Shown here: one piece after another, positions 26,035 through 35,264 of the stretch
How the letters are laid out: every line of letters starts with the position of its first letter
How positions within the stretch are numbered: the first letter of the stretch is position 1
DNA from: Pseudopontixanthobacter vadosimaris
GTDB taxonomy: Bacteria; Pseudomonadota; Alphaproteobacteria; Sphingomonadales; Sphingomonadaceae
Assembly (NCBI RefSeq): GCF_012979275.1
Contig: NZ_JABASZ010000014.1
Span: 1-64,000 of the forward strand
Direction of reading: 5' to 3'
Length of the DNA stretch: 64,000 nt
Made by a program: the position numbers and the translations under genes
Notes under the pieces: generated by a model
What the model was told of the DNA's origin: nothing
Seen by the model: the letters and a program-made list of their open reading frames with translations, nothing else
Database searches by the model: none

Positions 26035-28833
26035 TTGAGCGACGACATTCAGACAATAGTTCCGCCCGCAACCCCGGGCGACCACGGCCGTATCGACATC
26101 GTCGATGAAATGAAGGCGAGCTATCTCGATTACGCGATGAGCGTGATCGTCAGCCGCGCCCTGCCTGACATCCGCGACGGGTTGAAGCCGGTTCACCGCC
26201 GCATCCTGTACGCCAGTCAGGAAGGCGGGTTCGTCGCCGGGCGGCCCTATCGCAAGAGCGCCAAGATCGTGGGCGACACGATGGGCAATTACCATCCGCA
26301 CGGTGATTCCTCCATCTATGACGCGCTGGCGCGGATGACGCAGGACTGGTCGCTTCGCGTGCCGCTGATCGATGGCCAGGGCAATTTCGGTTCGATGGAT
26401 CCCGATCCGCCGGCATCGATGCGTTATACCGAAGCGCGGCTGGCGCGGGTCGCCAATATGCTGCTGGAAGATCTCGACAAGGATACGGTCGATTTCGCCG
26501 ACAATTACGATGGCTCCCGCCGCGAACCGACGGTGCTGCCTGCACGTTTTCCCAACCTGCTCGTCAATGGTGCGGGCGGTATCGCGGTCGGCATGGCGAC
26601 GAATGTTCCGCCGCATAATCTGGGTGAGGTCATCGATGGATGCTTCGCCTTCATGGACAATCCGGGAATCACTTCGGAAGAACTCTTCGCGATCATCCCA
26701 GGCCCGGATTTCCCGACCGCTCCGCTGATCCTCGGCACCGCCGGTGCGCGCTCCGCTTACATGACCGGTCGCGGCTCCATCCTGATGCGAGCCAGGCACG
26801 AGATCGAGGAAGGCAAGGGCGGCCGGGGCGAAGGGCGGCGCGCCATCGTTTTCACCTCGATCCCCTTCCAGGTCGGGAAGAACAGCCTGGTGGAAAAGAT
26901 CGCCGAGGCTGCAAAGGAAAAGCGGATCGAGGGCGTCGCCGACATTCGCGACGAATCAAGCCGCATGGGCGTGCGCGTCGTCGTCGATCTGAAGCGGGAT
27001 GCCACGCCCGAAGTCGTACTGAACCAGATCTGGCGGCACACGCCGGCACAGTCCAGCTTTCCCGCCAACATGCTGGCCATTCGCGGCGGGCGGCCCGAAA
27101 CGCTGTCGCTGCGCGACATCATTGCCTCGTTCATCGCCTTTCGCGAACAGGTCATCACCCGCCGCACCAAGTTCGAGTTGAACAAGGCGCGCGACCGGGC
27201 GCATATCTTGCTGGGCCTCGTGGTCGCGGTGTCAAACCTCGACGAAGTGGTCGCGATCATTCGCGGCGCGTCCAACCCGGCGGCGGCACGGGCTGCGCTG
27301 CTGACGCGGGACTGGCCTATCGGCGACATCGCGCAATACATCCGTCTGGTCGAAGCGATCGAGCCTGACAGGGAGCAGGAAGGCGGCACCTACCGCCTCT
27401 CGCAGCGGCAGGTTAAAGCCATTCTCGATCTGCGCCTGCACCGCCTGACCGCGCTGGGCCGTGACGAGATCGGTGGCGAACTGAAGGAGCTTTCCGATCA
27501 GATCGCCGGTTATCTCGAGATCCTGGCCGACCGGCGCAAGCTTTACGAGGTGATGCGCGGCGAACTGCAGGAGGTGCGCGATACCTATGCGACCCCTCGC
27601 CTGTCCGAAATTGCGCCCGCCTGGGACGGTCTCGACGATGAAGATCTGATCGAGCGTGACGAGATGGTCGTGACCGTGACCCTCGACGGCTACATCAAGC
27701 GAACGCCGCTCTCGACCTTCCGCGCGCAGAACCGCGGCGGCAAGGGCCGCGCCGGCATGGCGACGAAGGAAGAGGATGCGGTCAGCGAGATGTTCGTGAC
27801 CAGCACGCATAATCCCGTGCTGTTCTTCTCGAACAAGGGCAAGGTCTACCGCCTGAAGGTCTGGAAGCTGCCCGAAGGCACGCCGACCACGCGCGGCCGG
27901 CCTATCGTCAATCTTCTGCCCTCGCTCGAGGAAGGCGAGACGATCCGCACGGTGCTGCCGCTGCCGGAGGATGAGGAAAGCTGGGGCAGCCTGAACGTGG
28001 TGTTCGCGACCGCGCGCGGCAACGTACGGCGCAACGGCATGGATGCCTTCACCAACATTCCCAGCAACGGCAAGTTCGCGATGCGCTTCGACGACGACAG
28101 CGACGACCGCCTGATCGGGGTGGCACTGCTGGAAACGGGCGACGACGTGTTGCTGGCAACCCGCCTTGGCCGGGCCATTCGCTTCGATGCGGAGGACGTT
28201 CGTGAATTCCGCAGCCGGACCTCCACCGGCGTGCGCGGCATGCGGCTGCGCGACGATGACGAGGTCGTGTCCCTGTCCATTCTGCACGGCGGCTCCGCAT
28301 CGCCGGAGGAACGGGACGCCTATTTGCGTGTGGCACCCTGGAAATCGGACGAAGAAGGTGCTCCTCTGTCCGACGATCACCGCGAGATGGCGGAGAACGA
28401 GGAATTCATCCTGACCGTCTGTGCGAATGGTTACGGCAAATTGTCGTCCGCCTATGAATACCGCCGCTCCGGACGCGGCGGCCAGGGCGTCACCAATATC
28501 GACAATATCGAACGCAACGGACCTGTCGTCGCCAGCTTTGCCGCGACCAAGGATCACCAGCTGATGCTGGTGACTGATCAGGCAAAGCTCATCCGCATCG
28601 GGCTGGACAGCCTGCGCGTCATCGGTCGGGCCAGCTCCGGGGTCCGGCTGTTCAATGTCGGCAGGGGCGAACATATCGTCAGCGCGGTTCGCCTGGATGA
28701 TGACGAAACGCCCGAGAACGAGGCGGAAGAAGCGATTATCGAGGAAATCGTCGGCCGGCAGACGAATGTCACCGCGCCGCATACGACCGTCGATCGCGAC
28801 GATAATCTCGATGAAGACGAAGCGCCCGAATAG
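26035..28833 (+). CDS. gyrA: DNA gyrase subunit A
   Basis: A 932-residue type II topoisomerase subunit that introduces negative supercoils with GyrB. The catalytic tyrosine is Y131 in M-R-Y-T-E. In the quinolone-determining region H-P-H-G-D-S-S-I-Y-D the residues corresponding to E. coli Ser83 and Asp87 are both kept (S92, D96), so there is no target-site resistance at these positions. The C-terminal beta-pinwheel includes a GyrA box (Q-N-R-G-G-K-G) and several R-x-T-S-T-G-V-R-G type repeats, and ends in an acidic tail. The start is TTG at 26035. It converges on a YhhN-like gene across a hairpin at 28852-28881. Confidence 0.98.
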   Translation: MSDDIQTIVPPATPGDHGRIDIVDEMKASYLDYAMSVIVSRALPDIRDGLKPVHRRILYASQEGGFVAGRPYRKSAKIVGDTMGNYHPHGDSSIYDALARMTQDWSLRVPLIDGQGNFGSMDPDPPASMRYTEARLARVANMLLEDLDKDTVDFADNYDGSRREPTVLPARFPNLLVNGAGGIAVGMATNVPPHNLGEVIDGCFAFMDNPGITSEELFAIIPGPDFPTAPLILGTAGARSAYMTGRGSILMRARHEIEEGKGGRGEGRRAIVFTSIPFQVGKNSLVEKIAEAAKEKRIEGVADIRDESSRMGVRVVVDLKRDATPEVVLNQIWRHTPAQSSFPANMLAIRGGRPETLSLRDIIASFIAFREQVITRRTKFELNKARDRAHILLGLVVAVSNLDEVVAIIRGASNPAAARAALLTRDWPIGDIAQYIRLVEAIEPDREQEGGTYRLSQRQVKAILDLRLHRLTALGRDEIGGELKELSDQIAGYLEILADRRKLYEVMRGELQEVRDTYATPRLSEIAPAWDGLDDEDLIERDEMVVTVTLDGYIKRTPLSTFRAQNRGGKGRAGMATKEEDAVSEMFVTSTHNPVLFFSNKGKVYRLKVWKLPEGTPTTRGRPIVNLLPSLEEGETIRTVLPLPEDEESWGSLNVVFATARGNVRRNGMDAFTNIPSNGKFAMRFDDDSDDRLIGVALLETGDDVLLATRLGRAIRFDAEDVREFRSRTSTGVRGMRLRDDDEVVSLSILHGGSASPEERDAYLRVAPWKSDEEGAPLSDDHREMAENEEFILTVCANGYGKLSSAYEYRRSGRGGQGVTNIDNIERNGPVVASFAATKDHQLMLVTDQAKLIRIGLDSLRVIGRASSGVRLFNVGRGEHIVSAVRLDDDETPENEAEEAIIEEIVGRQTNVTAPHTTVDRDDNLDEDEAPE

Positions 28834-28851
28834 ATTAGCGTGAGAACGGCC

Positions 28852-28881
28852 GGGGAGCGGGGATAATGTGCCCCTCTCCCC
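28852..28881. terminator. Bidirectional terminator between gyrA and the YhhN-like gene
   Basis: GGGGAGCGGGG (28852-28862) and CCCCTCTCCCC (28871-28881) form an inverted repeat with one mismatch around an AT-rich loop. It stands 18 bases after the gyrA stop and 12 before the end of the convergent gene. Confidence 0.65.
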
Positions 28882-28893
28882 CATCTGCAGCTT

Positions 28894-29580
28894 TCAGCGG
28901 ACGGCAGGCGCCTCGTAGCGGAGCGTCTGGATCACGCCGGTCGCGATCAGGAACTGACCGCTGAAATAGAGCGGCCAGGTGAGCCAGTCAGTCAGGCTCA
29001 GGTCGATATCGCCGCCGACCCGCGCAAACACCAGGAGATTGGATGCGATCACCAGGACTGCGCCCGTTCCGGTTCGATAGCGCGGAAACCTGCTCATCCA
29101 GGCTGCTCCGGCCATTGCGCCGAGCATCAGCGCATAGATAGCGACAGTCGTGGACAGGGTCACCAACCACGCGATCACGGGCGTGAAGATCAGCAGACCG
29201 ACAGCTGCAAGTTTCTGACTGGACGCGGGCCGCTCTCGCAAATTACGAAGGTAAAGCGCCAGAGCCGCGACCCACGCCGCGAAAAATATCGCGCCGCCTG
29301 CGCTGAAATACAGTTCCAGCATCATGTCGGCCACCGCCGACAGCGCCAGCACCAGCGCGAGCAGACGCGCATCGGGCAAATGGCTCTTGCGGGCGGCATA
29401 GATAGCCAGCGATCCGACCGCGATACCCTTGATGGCGATGAGGAACAGGCCGCCGAGCCGTCCGCCCATCAGCAGGAAGAAGGCAATGGCGGCGATAATG
29501 CCCAGCAGCAGCCAGGGCCGGTGGTCCGCCAAAGTTCTTCGCATCTTGCCCCAGACCCTTAATATGTAGTCGCCCGTCAT
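28894..29580 (-). CDS. YhhN/TMEM86-family membrane protein (lysoplasmalogenase-like)
   Basis: A 228-residue integral membrane protein with about seven hydrophobic helices and the YhhN-type feature of conserved charged/polar residues between helices: D-x-x-L-x-L-V-L near residue 70, S-A-V-A-D-M-M-L-E in the third helix, P-V-I-A-W and a final L-Y-F-S-G-Q. Related eukaryotic proteins hydrolyse lysoplasmalogen; bacterial members are poorly characterised, so the name is a family label only. The ATG at 29580 is used; an upstream extension would overlap the divergent trmFO. It converges with gyrA. Confidence 0.78.
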   Translation of the reverse strand: MTGDYILRVWGKMRRTLADHRPWLLLGIIAAIAFFLLMGGRLGGLFLIAIKGIAVGSLAIYAARKSHLPDARLLALVLALSAVADMMLELYFSAGGAIFFAAWVAALALYLRNLRERPASSQKLAAVGLLIFTPVIAWLVTLSTTVAIYALMLGAMAGAAWMSRFPRYRTGTGAVLVIASNLLVFARVGGDIDLSLTDWLTWPLYFSGQFLIATGVIQTLRYEAPAVR

Positions 29581-29626
29581 GCTTGGCCTTGAACAGCATG
29601 GGGCGCAAGGACTAGACGCCTGAGGC

Positions 29627-30985
29627 ATGACACATGACATTCACATCATCGGCGGCGGACTTGCCGGGAGCGAAGCGGCATGGCAGCTGGCGCGGCGGGG
29701 CTTTCGCGTGCGTCTGTCCGAAATGCGCGGCGGGGGCGATGGCACCCCTGCCCATCAGACAGACGGCCTTGCCGAACTCGTCTGTTCCAATTCCTTCCGC
29801 TCAGACGATGATGAAAAGAACGCGGTCGGTCTGCTCCATCATGAAATGCGGCGACTGGATTCGCTCGTCATGGCGGCGGGGGAAGTCGCGCGGGTTCCGG
29901 CAGGGTCCGCTATGGCGGTCGATCGCGATGTCTTCTCAGCCGAAGTCGAACACCGTCTAACCGCCCACGAAAACATCACCATCGTGCGCGAGCGTATCGA
30001 CAGCCTGCCCGAAGCCGGCCTGACGATCGTCGCCACAGGGCCGCTGACCGCAGCGGCGCTCGCCAGCAGCATCGGGCGGGCGACCGGGCAGGACAGCCTC
30101 GCCTTCTTCGATGCCATCGCACCGATCGTCCACCGCGATTCCATCGACATGGATATCTGCTGGTTCCAGTCGCGCTGGGACAAGAATTCCAGTTTTGCAG
30201 GCGAGCAGGAGGAAGCGGGCAAGGATTACATCAACTGCCCGATGAATAAGGACGAATATCTCGCCTTCCACCAGGGGCTGCTGGATGGCGACAAGACCGA
30301 GTTCAAGGAATGGGAGGCCAGCACACCCTATTTCGAAGGCTGCATGCCGGTCGAGGTCATGGCGTCGCGCGGACTCGATACATTGCGGTTCGGCCCGATG
30401 AAGCCCGTAGGTCTGGACGACCCCCGCACCGGACGATGGCCTTATGCCGTGGTCCAGCTGCGGCAGGACAACCGGCTCGGCACCCTATGGAACATGGTCG
30501 GCTTCCAGACCAAGTTGAAGCATGGCGCGCAAGTAGAACTTTTTCGCACGATCCCCGGCTTGCAGGACGCGGAATTCGCGCGTCTGGGCGGCCTGCATCG
30601 CAACACGTTCCTCAATGCTCCTGTCGTTCTCGATCGCCAGTTGCGTTTGAAGGACGCCGGTCACATCCGCTTTGCCGGGCAGATTACCGGCTGCGAAGGT
30701 TATGTCGAGAGCAGCGCGATAGGGCTGATGGCGGGCCTCATGGCCGCAGCGGAACTTGCGGGCGAAACATTGATGCCCCCGCCCCGCACCAGTGCCATGG
30801 GCGCGCTGCTGTCCCACATCACCGGGGATGCAGAAGCGGAAACCTATCAGCCGATGAACGTCAATTTCGGCCTCTTCCCGCCGCTGCATGATGTTAAGAA
30901 GAAACAGCGCAAGGTAGCCTACACCTCGCGCGCGAAGGCCGAATTCGGAGAATGGCTGAAGGAAGGTGAACTGGTGCCCGCCTGA
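29627..30985 (+). CDS. trmFO: tRNA (uracil-5-)-methyltransferase TrmFO
   Basis: A 452-residue FAD enzyme that makes the T54 ribothymidine of tRNAs with methylenetetrahydrofolate as methyl donor. The N-terminal Rossmann motif is [10 protein letters not shown], followed by E-M-R (residues 33-35) and C-S-N-S-F-R-S-D family blocks; S-A-I-G-L-M-A-G appears near the C-terminus. The ATG at 29627 is the first start after the divergent gene. It ends at 30985 and converges on an EF-hand gene across a 9-bp hairpin. Confidence 0.97.
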   Translation: MTHDIHIIGGGLAGSEAAWQLARRGFRVRLSEMRGGGDGTPAHQTDGLAELVCSNSFRSDDDEKNAVGLLHHEMRRLDSLVMAAGEVARVPAGSAMAVDRDVFSAEVEHRLTAHENITIVRERIDSLPEAGLTIVATGPLTAAALASSIGRATGQDSLAFFDAIAPIVHRDSIDMDICWFQSRWDKNSSFAGEQEEAGKDYINCPMNKDEYLAFHQGLLDGDKTEFKEWEASTPYFEGCMPVEVMASRGLDTLRFGPMKPVGLDDPRTGRWPYAVVQLRQDNRLGTLWNMVGFQTKLKHGAQVELFRTIPGLQDAEFARLGGLHRNTFLNAPVVLDRQLRLKDAGHIRFAGQITGCEGYVESSAIGLMAGLMAAAELAGETLMPPPRTSAMGALLSHITGDAEAETYQPMNVNFGLFPPLHDVKKKQRKVAYTSRAKAEFGEWLKEGELVPA

Positions 30986-31004
30986 CCCGTCTTCGGCGTA
31001 GCCC

Positions 31005-31030
31005 GCCTGCCGCGTTCAGCAGCGGCAGGC
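31005..31030. terminator. Hairpin overlapping the convergent gene ends
   Basis: GCCTGCCGC at 31005-31013 pairs perfectly with GCGGCAGGC at 31022-31030. The right arm lies within the last codons of the EF-hand gene (end at 31016), so the terminator and the C-terminal coding sequence coincide. Confidence 0.6.
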
Positions 31031-31474
31031 AGGTTTCGCCCGGCGCTTCGGCGCGGTGGTCGCAAATTCCTCCGCGCTCAATTCCCGGTTCCCATCGCTG
31101 TCAGCCCCATCGAATTTGTCGACTGTCGTCACGGCCCATTCCTCGAACGTCAGCAAATTATTGCCGTCCTTGTCCAGCTTGCGAAAAGCGGCAGTGCGGC
31201 TCGACAGCATTTCAGCCCGCGTGATCTTCAGGTCGCGATTGCGATCGTATCGGAAGAATCGCTTCTGCTCGCGCGACAGCTCGGTCACTTCGGGCAAGGC
31301 GGGCCCACGCATTCCGGTCACGTCCGCCTCCGGCAATTCGTCGTCGGCGGGCTGAACAATTGCCGGTTCCGGCGGCGGCGCACCTTCCTCGACCTGCGCC
31401 CTGCCCTGCCACCAGAACAGGCCTATGCCGGCCATTATCAAGGCAAGGACTGCGCCCAGGATCATTCGGTTCAT
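31016..31474 (-). CDS. Anchored EF-hand calcium-binding protein
   Basis: A 152-residue protein with an N-terminal membrane helix (residues 4-22), a short proline/acid-rich linker and three EF-hand-like loops: D-R-N-R-D-L-K-I-T-R-A-E, D-K-D-G-N-N-L-L-T-F-E-E and D-S-D-G-N-R-E-L-S-A-E-E. The first has a basic residue in a ligand position and may bind calcium weakly. It ends C-R-C. Exported EF-hand proteins of this type are common in sphingomonads and their function is unknown. The gene is 26 bases from the downstream squalene-synthase-like gene and may share its operon. Confidence 0.82.
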   Translation of the reverse strand: MNRMILGAVLALIMAGIGLFWWQGRAQVEEGAPPPEPAIVQPADDELPEADVTGMRGPALPEVTELSREQKRFFRYDRNRDLKITRAEMLSSRTAAFRKLDKDGNNLLTFEEWAVTTVDKFDGADSDGNRELSAEEFATTAPKRRAKPACRC

Positions 31475-31500
31475 GCTTGATTCTTTCGTTTCGAGGGCCT

Positions 31501-32154
31501 TCAGCGACCAATCATTCCGATCCTCAGCGCCAGGGCCATCGCGCCTGCGCCCGAGAGCAGTTCATGATCGCCGCGGCCCAGCGCCCTGCGGCTCAGGCCA
31601 CGTAACACGGCAAGGGGGCGCAAGGCCCGCGGCAATGCGCCGCTGCCATTCGGCTCCCCCGCCATCGATTTAACTCTCTGGCGCTCCTCGCCATCGTCCA
31701 GATGCCTCGCAAGATCGCCCAGCACCCATTCACGCCCGGCGCTGGCCGCATCCTGCGCAGCGTCATCATGGCCCAGCGCGGTCGCGAGCGTTTTCCAGCC
31801 CGCAGCCCTGCCCGCAGCATGGGCAACGATCGCCGGTGCGTTCAGATCTTCGGATACGAGCCTTTCCCAGCCATCCGTCATCGCGGCGAGGCCGGTCACA
31901 TCACCAGGCCAGTTTCGCAGCCGTTCAAGCAGTGGTTCTCCCTTTGGCCAGCCACCCGGATCCTCCCCGAGACGATCACGCCACCAGGCCAGCTTCATCT
32001 GGGCGATCAATGGTTCCCCATGTCGGCGCAGGATATCCGCCAGTCGCAGATCGAGAAGCATCAGCGTCAGGGTCGCATCCCTGGCGCCCCGCGGCGCATA
32101 GGACAGCGCCAAGCGGTAGGCGAGGGGCAAGGGTTCGAGATCTTCTGACCGCAT
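31501..32154 (-). CDS. Squalene/phytoene synthase-like protein (NDUFAF6-like)
   Basis: A 217-residue helical protein whose N-terminal part (L-A-Y-R-L-A-L-S-Y-A-P-R, then M-K-L-A-W-W-R-D-R-L) resembles the squalene/phytoene synthase fold. The strong double D-x-x-x-D metal signature of the true synthases is not evident and the protein is shorter than the usual 270-300 residues, so it is probably an inactive or assembly-factor-like member. GTG at 32169 gives a slightly longer start. It is upstream of the EF-hand gene on the same strand and next to the pilin cluster on the other side. Confidence 0.75.
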   Translation of the reverse strand: MRSEDLEPLPLAYRLALSYAPRGARDATLTLMLLDLRLADILRRHGEPLIAQMKLAWWRDRLGEDPGGWPKGEPLLERLRNWPGDVTGLAAMTDGWERLVSEDLNAPAIVAHAAGRAAGWKTLATALGHDDAAQDAASAGREWVLGDLARHLDDGEERQRVKSMAGEPNGSGALPRALRPLAVLRGLSRRALGRGDHELLSGAGAMALALRIGMIGR

Positions 32155-32231
32155 GGCGCCATTCGCCACCCGGTCACGGTCGAGTCAATTGCTGCTTCGT
32201 ATTTCGCCACAGCCACGGGCGAAGCACCGCT

Positions 32232-32725
32232 GATTTCCAACATTCGGTCGACCAGGTAACACTGGCAGGCGCTTGGGCCCTGGCATACGACATGTCCCCC
32301 AATACGTATGAATAGCGCGATACAGGAGTATAACGCCAATCAGGTCTATACGGGTCAGATCGACACCAACCCGACAATCCAGCTGGGAAACTATGGTAAC
32401 GGCGCAAGCAACATCATCATCGTTAATTTATCCGTCTCGAAAGAACTTCCGTTTTCCAGTTACCTGATACAAAGATGGCAGCGAACAGACTGCTCCTGTT
32501 GCACATAGACTGAACGGTAACGCGAGTGTGTCGGTCCGCGGCACGTTCTATCTTCCCAATGGCGATTTGACGGTAAACGGCAATTCCAACACGACGCCGC
32601 TGTGCTTCCAATTATGGGCATCGACCCTCAAGGTCACGGGTAACACGTCGATCTCCACCACATGTACGAAGAGCCAGACGAAAGCGGCAGGTTCGGCCAA
32701 GGGCGGCGTGAGACTGGTTGCATGA
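32232..32725 (+). pseudogene. Broken TadG/Flp-pilus-type gene
   Basis: Three fragments in three different frames together look like a TadG-like protein. First, 32232-32315 reads S-V-D-Q-V-T-L-A-G-A-W-A-L-A-Y-D and stops. Second, 32308-32508 reads Q-L-G-N-Y-G-N-G-A-S-N and V-S-K-E-L-P-F-S-S. Third, 32520-32725 reads L-N-G-N-A-S-V-S-V-R-G-T-F-Y-L-P-N-G-D and ends V-R-L-V-A, a usual TadG end. Frames shift twice and the N-terminal helix is missing. The final stop overlaps the next intact TadE-like gene by 4 bases, showing that the gene was once coupled to it. Sequence error is possible but needs at least two. Confidence 0.75.
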
Positions 32726-33192
32726 TGGCCATGAGCAGACCCTTGGGGCGCATGGTTCGCTGCTCGAAAGGCGTAATGGCCATCGAGACTGCGCTCGTGG
32801 CGCCGATACTCGCTACTCTTGCGCTAGGCGCTTTCGACGTGAGCAACATGCTTTCCCGGCAGCACCAATTGCAGAGCGGAGCGAATGAGGCATCGGAAAT
32901 CATTCTCGCGGCGGCCGGAGGCGCCGGGATCCCTTCAGGCGATCTCGAGGATATTCTGGAAAGTTCTTTAAATCTGGCAGATTCCCAGTTGCAGGTTGCC
33001 GCACGCTATCGGTGTGATGTCAATGCGGCTCTGGTGAACGCCCCACCCTCGCCTCCCGGTTGTGCCGCCACGAAACCCGTTTACACTTACGTTCAGCTCA
33101 CCTTGACGGACACCTACACCCCGATGTGGACCAGCTTCGGTGTGGGAGAGCCGATCAACTATAATGTAGTGCGTCTGGTGCAGGTCTCGTGA
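32722..33192 (+). CDS. TadE-like pilus assembly protein
   Basis: A 156-residue minor-pilin-like protein. The N-terminus has a basic stretch followed by the TadE helix G-V-M-A-I-E-T-A-L-V-A-P-I-L-A-T-L-A-L-G (about residues 18-40), the characteristic E-x-A-L at the start of the helix being the pilin-like signature. The rest is exported and contains two cysteines. Its start ATGATG overlaps the broken TadG-like gene, and its end overlaps the next TadE-like gene by 4 bases. No tadA/B/C or prepilin peptidase genes are in the window, so the main cluster would be elsewhere. Confidence 0.85.
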   Translation: MMAMSRPLGRMVRCSKGVMAIETALVAPILATLALGAFDVSNMLSRQHQLQSGANEASEIILAAAGGAGIPSGDLEDILESSLNLADSQLQVAARYRCDVNAALVNAPPSPPGCAATKPVYTYVQLTLTDTYTPMWTSFGVGEPINYNVVRLVQVS

Positions 33193-33629
33193 AACGCTCG
33201 CTTTCTTTCTGGCGCAATCTGGCGATCAGCGAGCGCGCCGCTTCGGCGGTTGAATTTGCGTTGCTGGCACCGATCTTCCTCGCCCTGATGTTCGGGGTCG
33301 TCAGCGTCGGTATTCACATGCAGAATTACAATGCGGTTCGCTCGCTTGCCAGCGATGCCGCGAGATTTGCGGCGGTCGAATACCAGAAGAACAATGCGGT
33401 TTCGGAAACCACTCTGGAAAATAATTTCCAGTCGATGGGCGTTTCCGCGCCGTATTTTCTGCAAAGCGACCGTCTTACTGTTGCGGTTGGCGAAGTTACC
33501 AGCCGTGTTCCCGGTGCGCGGGAATTCGATCTCGACATATCCTATGCCCTTCCGGAAATTGCCGGCGGAATTGCGCTGGACGGCTTCACGATGAACTATT
33601 CGCGGCCAATCTTCGTACTGAGCAGCTAG
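33189..33629 (+). CDS. TadE-like pilus assembly protein
   Basis: A 146-residue protein with GTG start at 33189, overlapping the previous stop. It has a short basic N-terminus (K-R-S-L-S-F-W-R) and the TadE-type hydrophobic helix S-A-V-E-F-A-L-L-A-P-I-F-L-A-L-M-F-G (about residues 19-40), then a globular exported domain. It is a sister of the gene before it in architecture but not close in sequence. The two genes and the pseudogene form a translationally coupled cassette. It is followed by about 120 bases without a gene. Confidence 0.85.
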   Translation: MKRSLSFWRNLAISERAASAVEFALLAPIFLALMFGVVSVGIHMQNYNAVRSLASDAARFAAVEYQKNNAVSETTLENNFQSMGVSAPYFLQSDRLTVAVGEVTSRVPGAREFDLDISYALPEIAGGIALDGFTMNYSRPIFVLSS

Positions 33630-33751
33630 CAGAACCCGCCTCGCCGCGTATCGCGGCTGGACAAGGTTCGGTATTCCGACGCGGGAACCTTGCGGATCCA
33701 CGGTGATCTGCACGGATATTGGGAGCCACGCCTAATCCGCTTCGGCGCGCG

Positions 33752-35155
33752 TCAATCCTTGTAACAGACCCGTTTCGCCGCCGCGATGATCGCCTTGCTG
33801 TCGAGCAGGGCCAGCTTCTCCAGATTGGCTGCATAGGGCAGCGGCACGTCTTCATTGCACACGCGAAGCACCGGCGCATCGAGATGGTCGAAGCCTTTTT
33901 CCATGCAGATGGTGACGATTTCGGAAGCGATGGAGCAGGTCGGCCAGCCTTCTTCGGCCACGATCACGCGGTTGGTTTTCGCCAGGCTGTCGAGGACTGC
34001 CTGCTCGTCGAGGGGGCGCAGCGTACGAAGATCGATAATCTCCGCATCGATCCCATCACCCGCAAGCGCTTCCGCAGCTTCGAGAGCAAGCCCGACGCCG
34101 ATGGAGTAGGTGACTATGGTGACATCGCTGCCTTCGCGAACGATGCGTGCCTTGCCGATGGGCAGGACGTGGTCGTCAAGTTCTGGCAATTCGAAATTGC
34201 GTCCGTAAACCAGTTCGTTCTCCAGAAAGACGACGGGGTCCTCGCAGCGAATGGCAGCCTTCATCAGACCCTTGGCATCGGACGAATCATAGGGGGCAAT
34301 GACGATCAGCCCCGGCACGCTGGCGTACCAGGGGCCGTAATTCTGGCTATGCTGCGCCCCCACGCGGCTCGCCGCGCCATTGGGGCCGCGGAAGACGACC
34401 GGGCAGCGCATCTGCCCACCCGACATGTAATTCGTTTTGGCGGCACTATTCACGATATGATCGATCGCCTGCATGGCGAAATTGAACGTCATAAATTCGA
34501 CGATCGGACGCAATCCGCCCATCGCAGCGCCGCAGCCGATGCCGGCAAAGCCATATTCGGTAATGGGAGTGTCGATGACCCGCTTCATACCGAATTCGTC
34601 CAGCAGCCCTTGCGTCACCTTGTAGGCACCCTGATACTGCGCCACCTCCTCACCCATCACGAACACGCGGCCGTCGCGCCTCATCTCCTCGGCCATGGCA
34701 TCGCGCAACGCCTCGCGCACGCTGACGGTGGCCATGTTCGTGCCCGGCGGAATTTCGGGGTCGGTGACGGGCTGGCTGCGCTTTTGCGGCGCGGTCATAT
34801 CGGCCTTGTCTTCTGTGCGCCCCACATCCTTGCCTTCGCCGGGAACATCTTTTTTCGGCTCTTGCGCAGGTTGCGGACCATCTTCGAGCAAGTCCGAATC
34901 CGGAAGCTCCTCGCCCTCTCCCGCCAGCATGGCGATCACGGTCCCGACCTTTACGTTGTTGGTTCCTTCCTCGACGAGGATGTTGCCAACCGTCCCTTCG
35001 TCGATGGTTTCGAACTCCATCGTCGCCTTGTCCGTTTCGATCTCGGCAATGATGTCGCCGGGAGCGATCGTATCGCCTTTCTTCACGAGCCATTTCGCGA
35101 GCGTGCCTTCCTCCATGGTCGGAGAAAGTGCGGGCATTTTAATCTCGATCGCCAT
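33752..35155 (-). CDS. pdhB: Pyruvate dehydrogenase E1 beta subunit with N-terminal lipoyl domain
   Basis: A 467-residue subunit of the pyruvate dehydrogenase complex. Residues about 1-80 form a lipoyl domain with the modified lysine in E-T-D-K-A-T-M-E; a charged, P/E/K-rich linker follows (80-135). The transketolase beta part then has [12 protein letters not shown] and the C-terminal fold with L-R-T-L-R-P. It pairs with PdhA to decarboxylate pyruvate and transfer acetyl to lipoate in the tricarboxylic acid cycle entry reaction. An N-terminal lipoyl domain on E1 beta is usual in alphaproteobacteria. pdhA is 109 bases upstream. Confidence 0.97.
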   Translation of the reverse strand: MAIEIKMPALSPTMEEGTLAKWLVKKGDTIAPGDIIAEIETDKATMEFETIDEGTVGNILVEEGTNNVKVGTVIAMLAGEGEELPDSDLLEDGPQPAQEPKKDVPGEGKDVGRTEDKADMTAPQKRSQPVTDPEIPPGTNMATVSVREALRDAMAEEMRRDGRVFVMGEEVAQYQGAYKVTQGLLDEFGMKRVIDTPITEYGFAGIGCGAAMGGLRPIVEFMTFNFAMQAIDHIVNSAAKTNYMSGGQMRCPVVFRGPNGAASRVGAQHSQNYGPWYASVPGLIVIAPYDSSDAKGLMKAAIRCEDPVVFLENELVYGRNFELPELDDHVLPIGKARIVREGSDVTIVTYSIGVGLALEAAEALAGDGIDAEIIDLRTLRPLDEQAVLDSLAKTNRVIVAEEGWPTCSIASEIVTICMEKGFDHLDAPVLRVCNEDVPLPYAANLEKLALLDSKAIIAAAKRVCYKD

Positions 35156-35264
35156 TGTCAGGCCCTGGTCTGCTGGTGTTGTAGGAGAGGCGCGGCCGCG
35201 CTACTTGCGGAAACGGCGCGAAACAGGGTGCAATCACCCAAGGCATTTGGCTGATCGGTTGCCA

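Noticed and set aside
26035-28833. Quinolone-resistance substitutions in GyrA
   Set aside because: The Ser and Asp corresponding to E. coli Ser83 and Asp87 are both retained.
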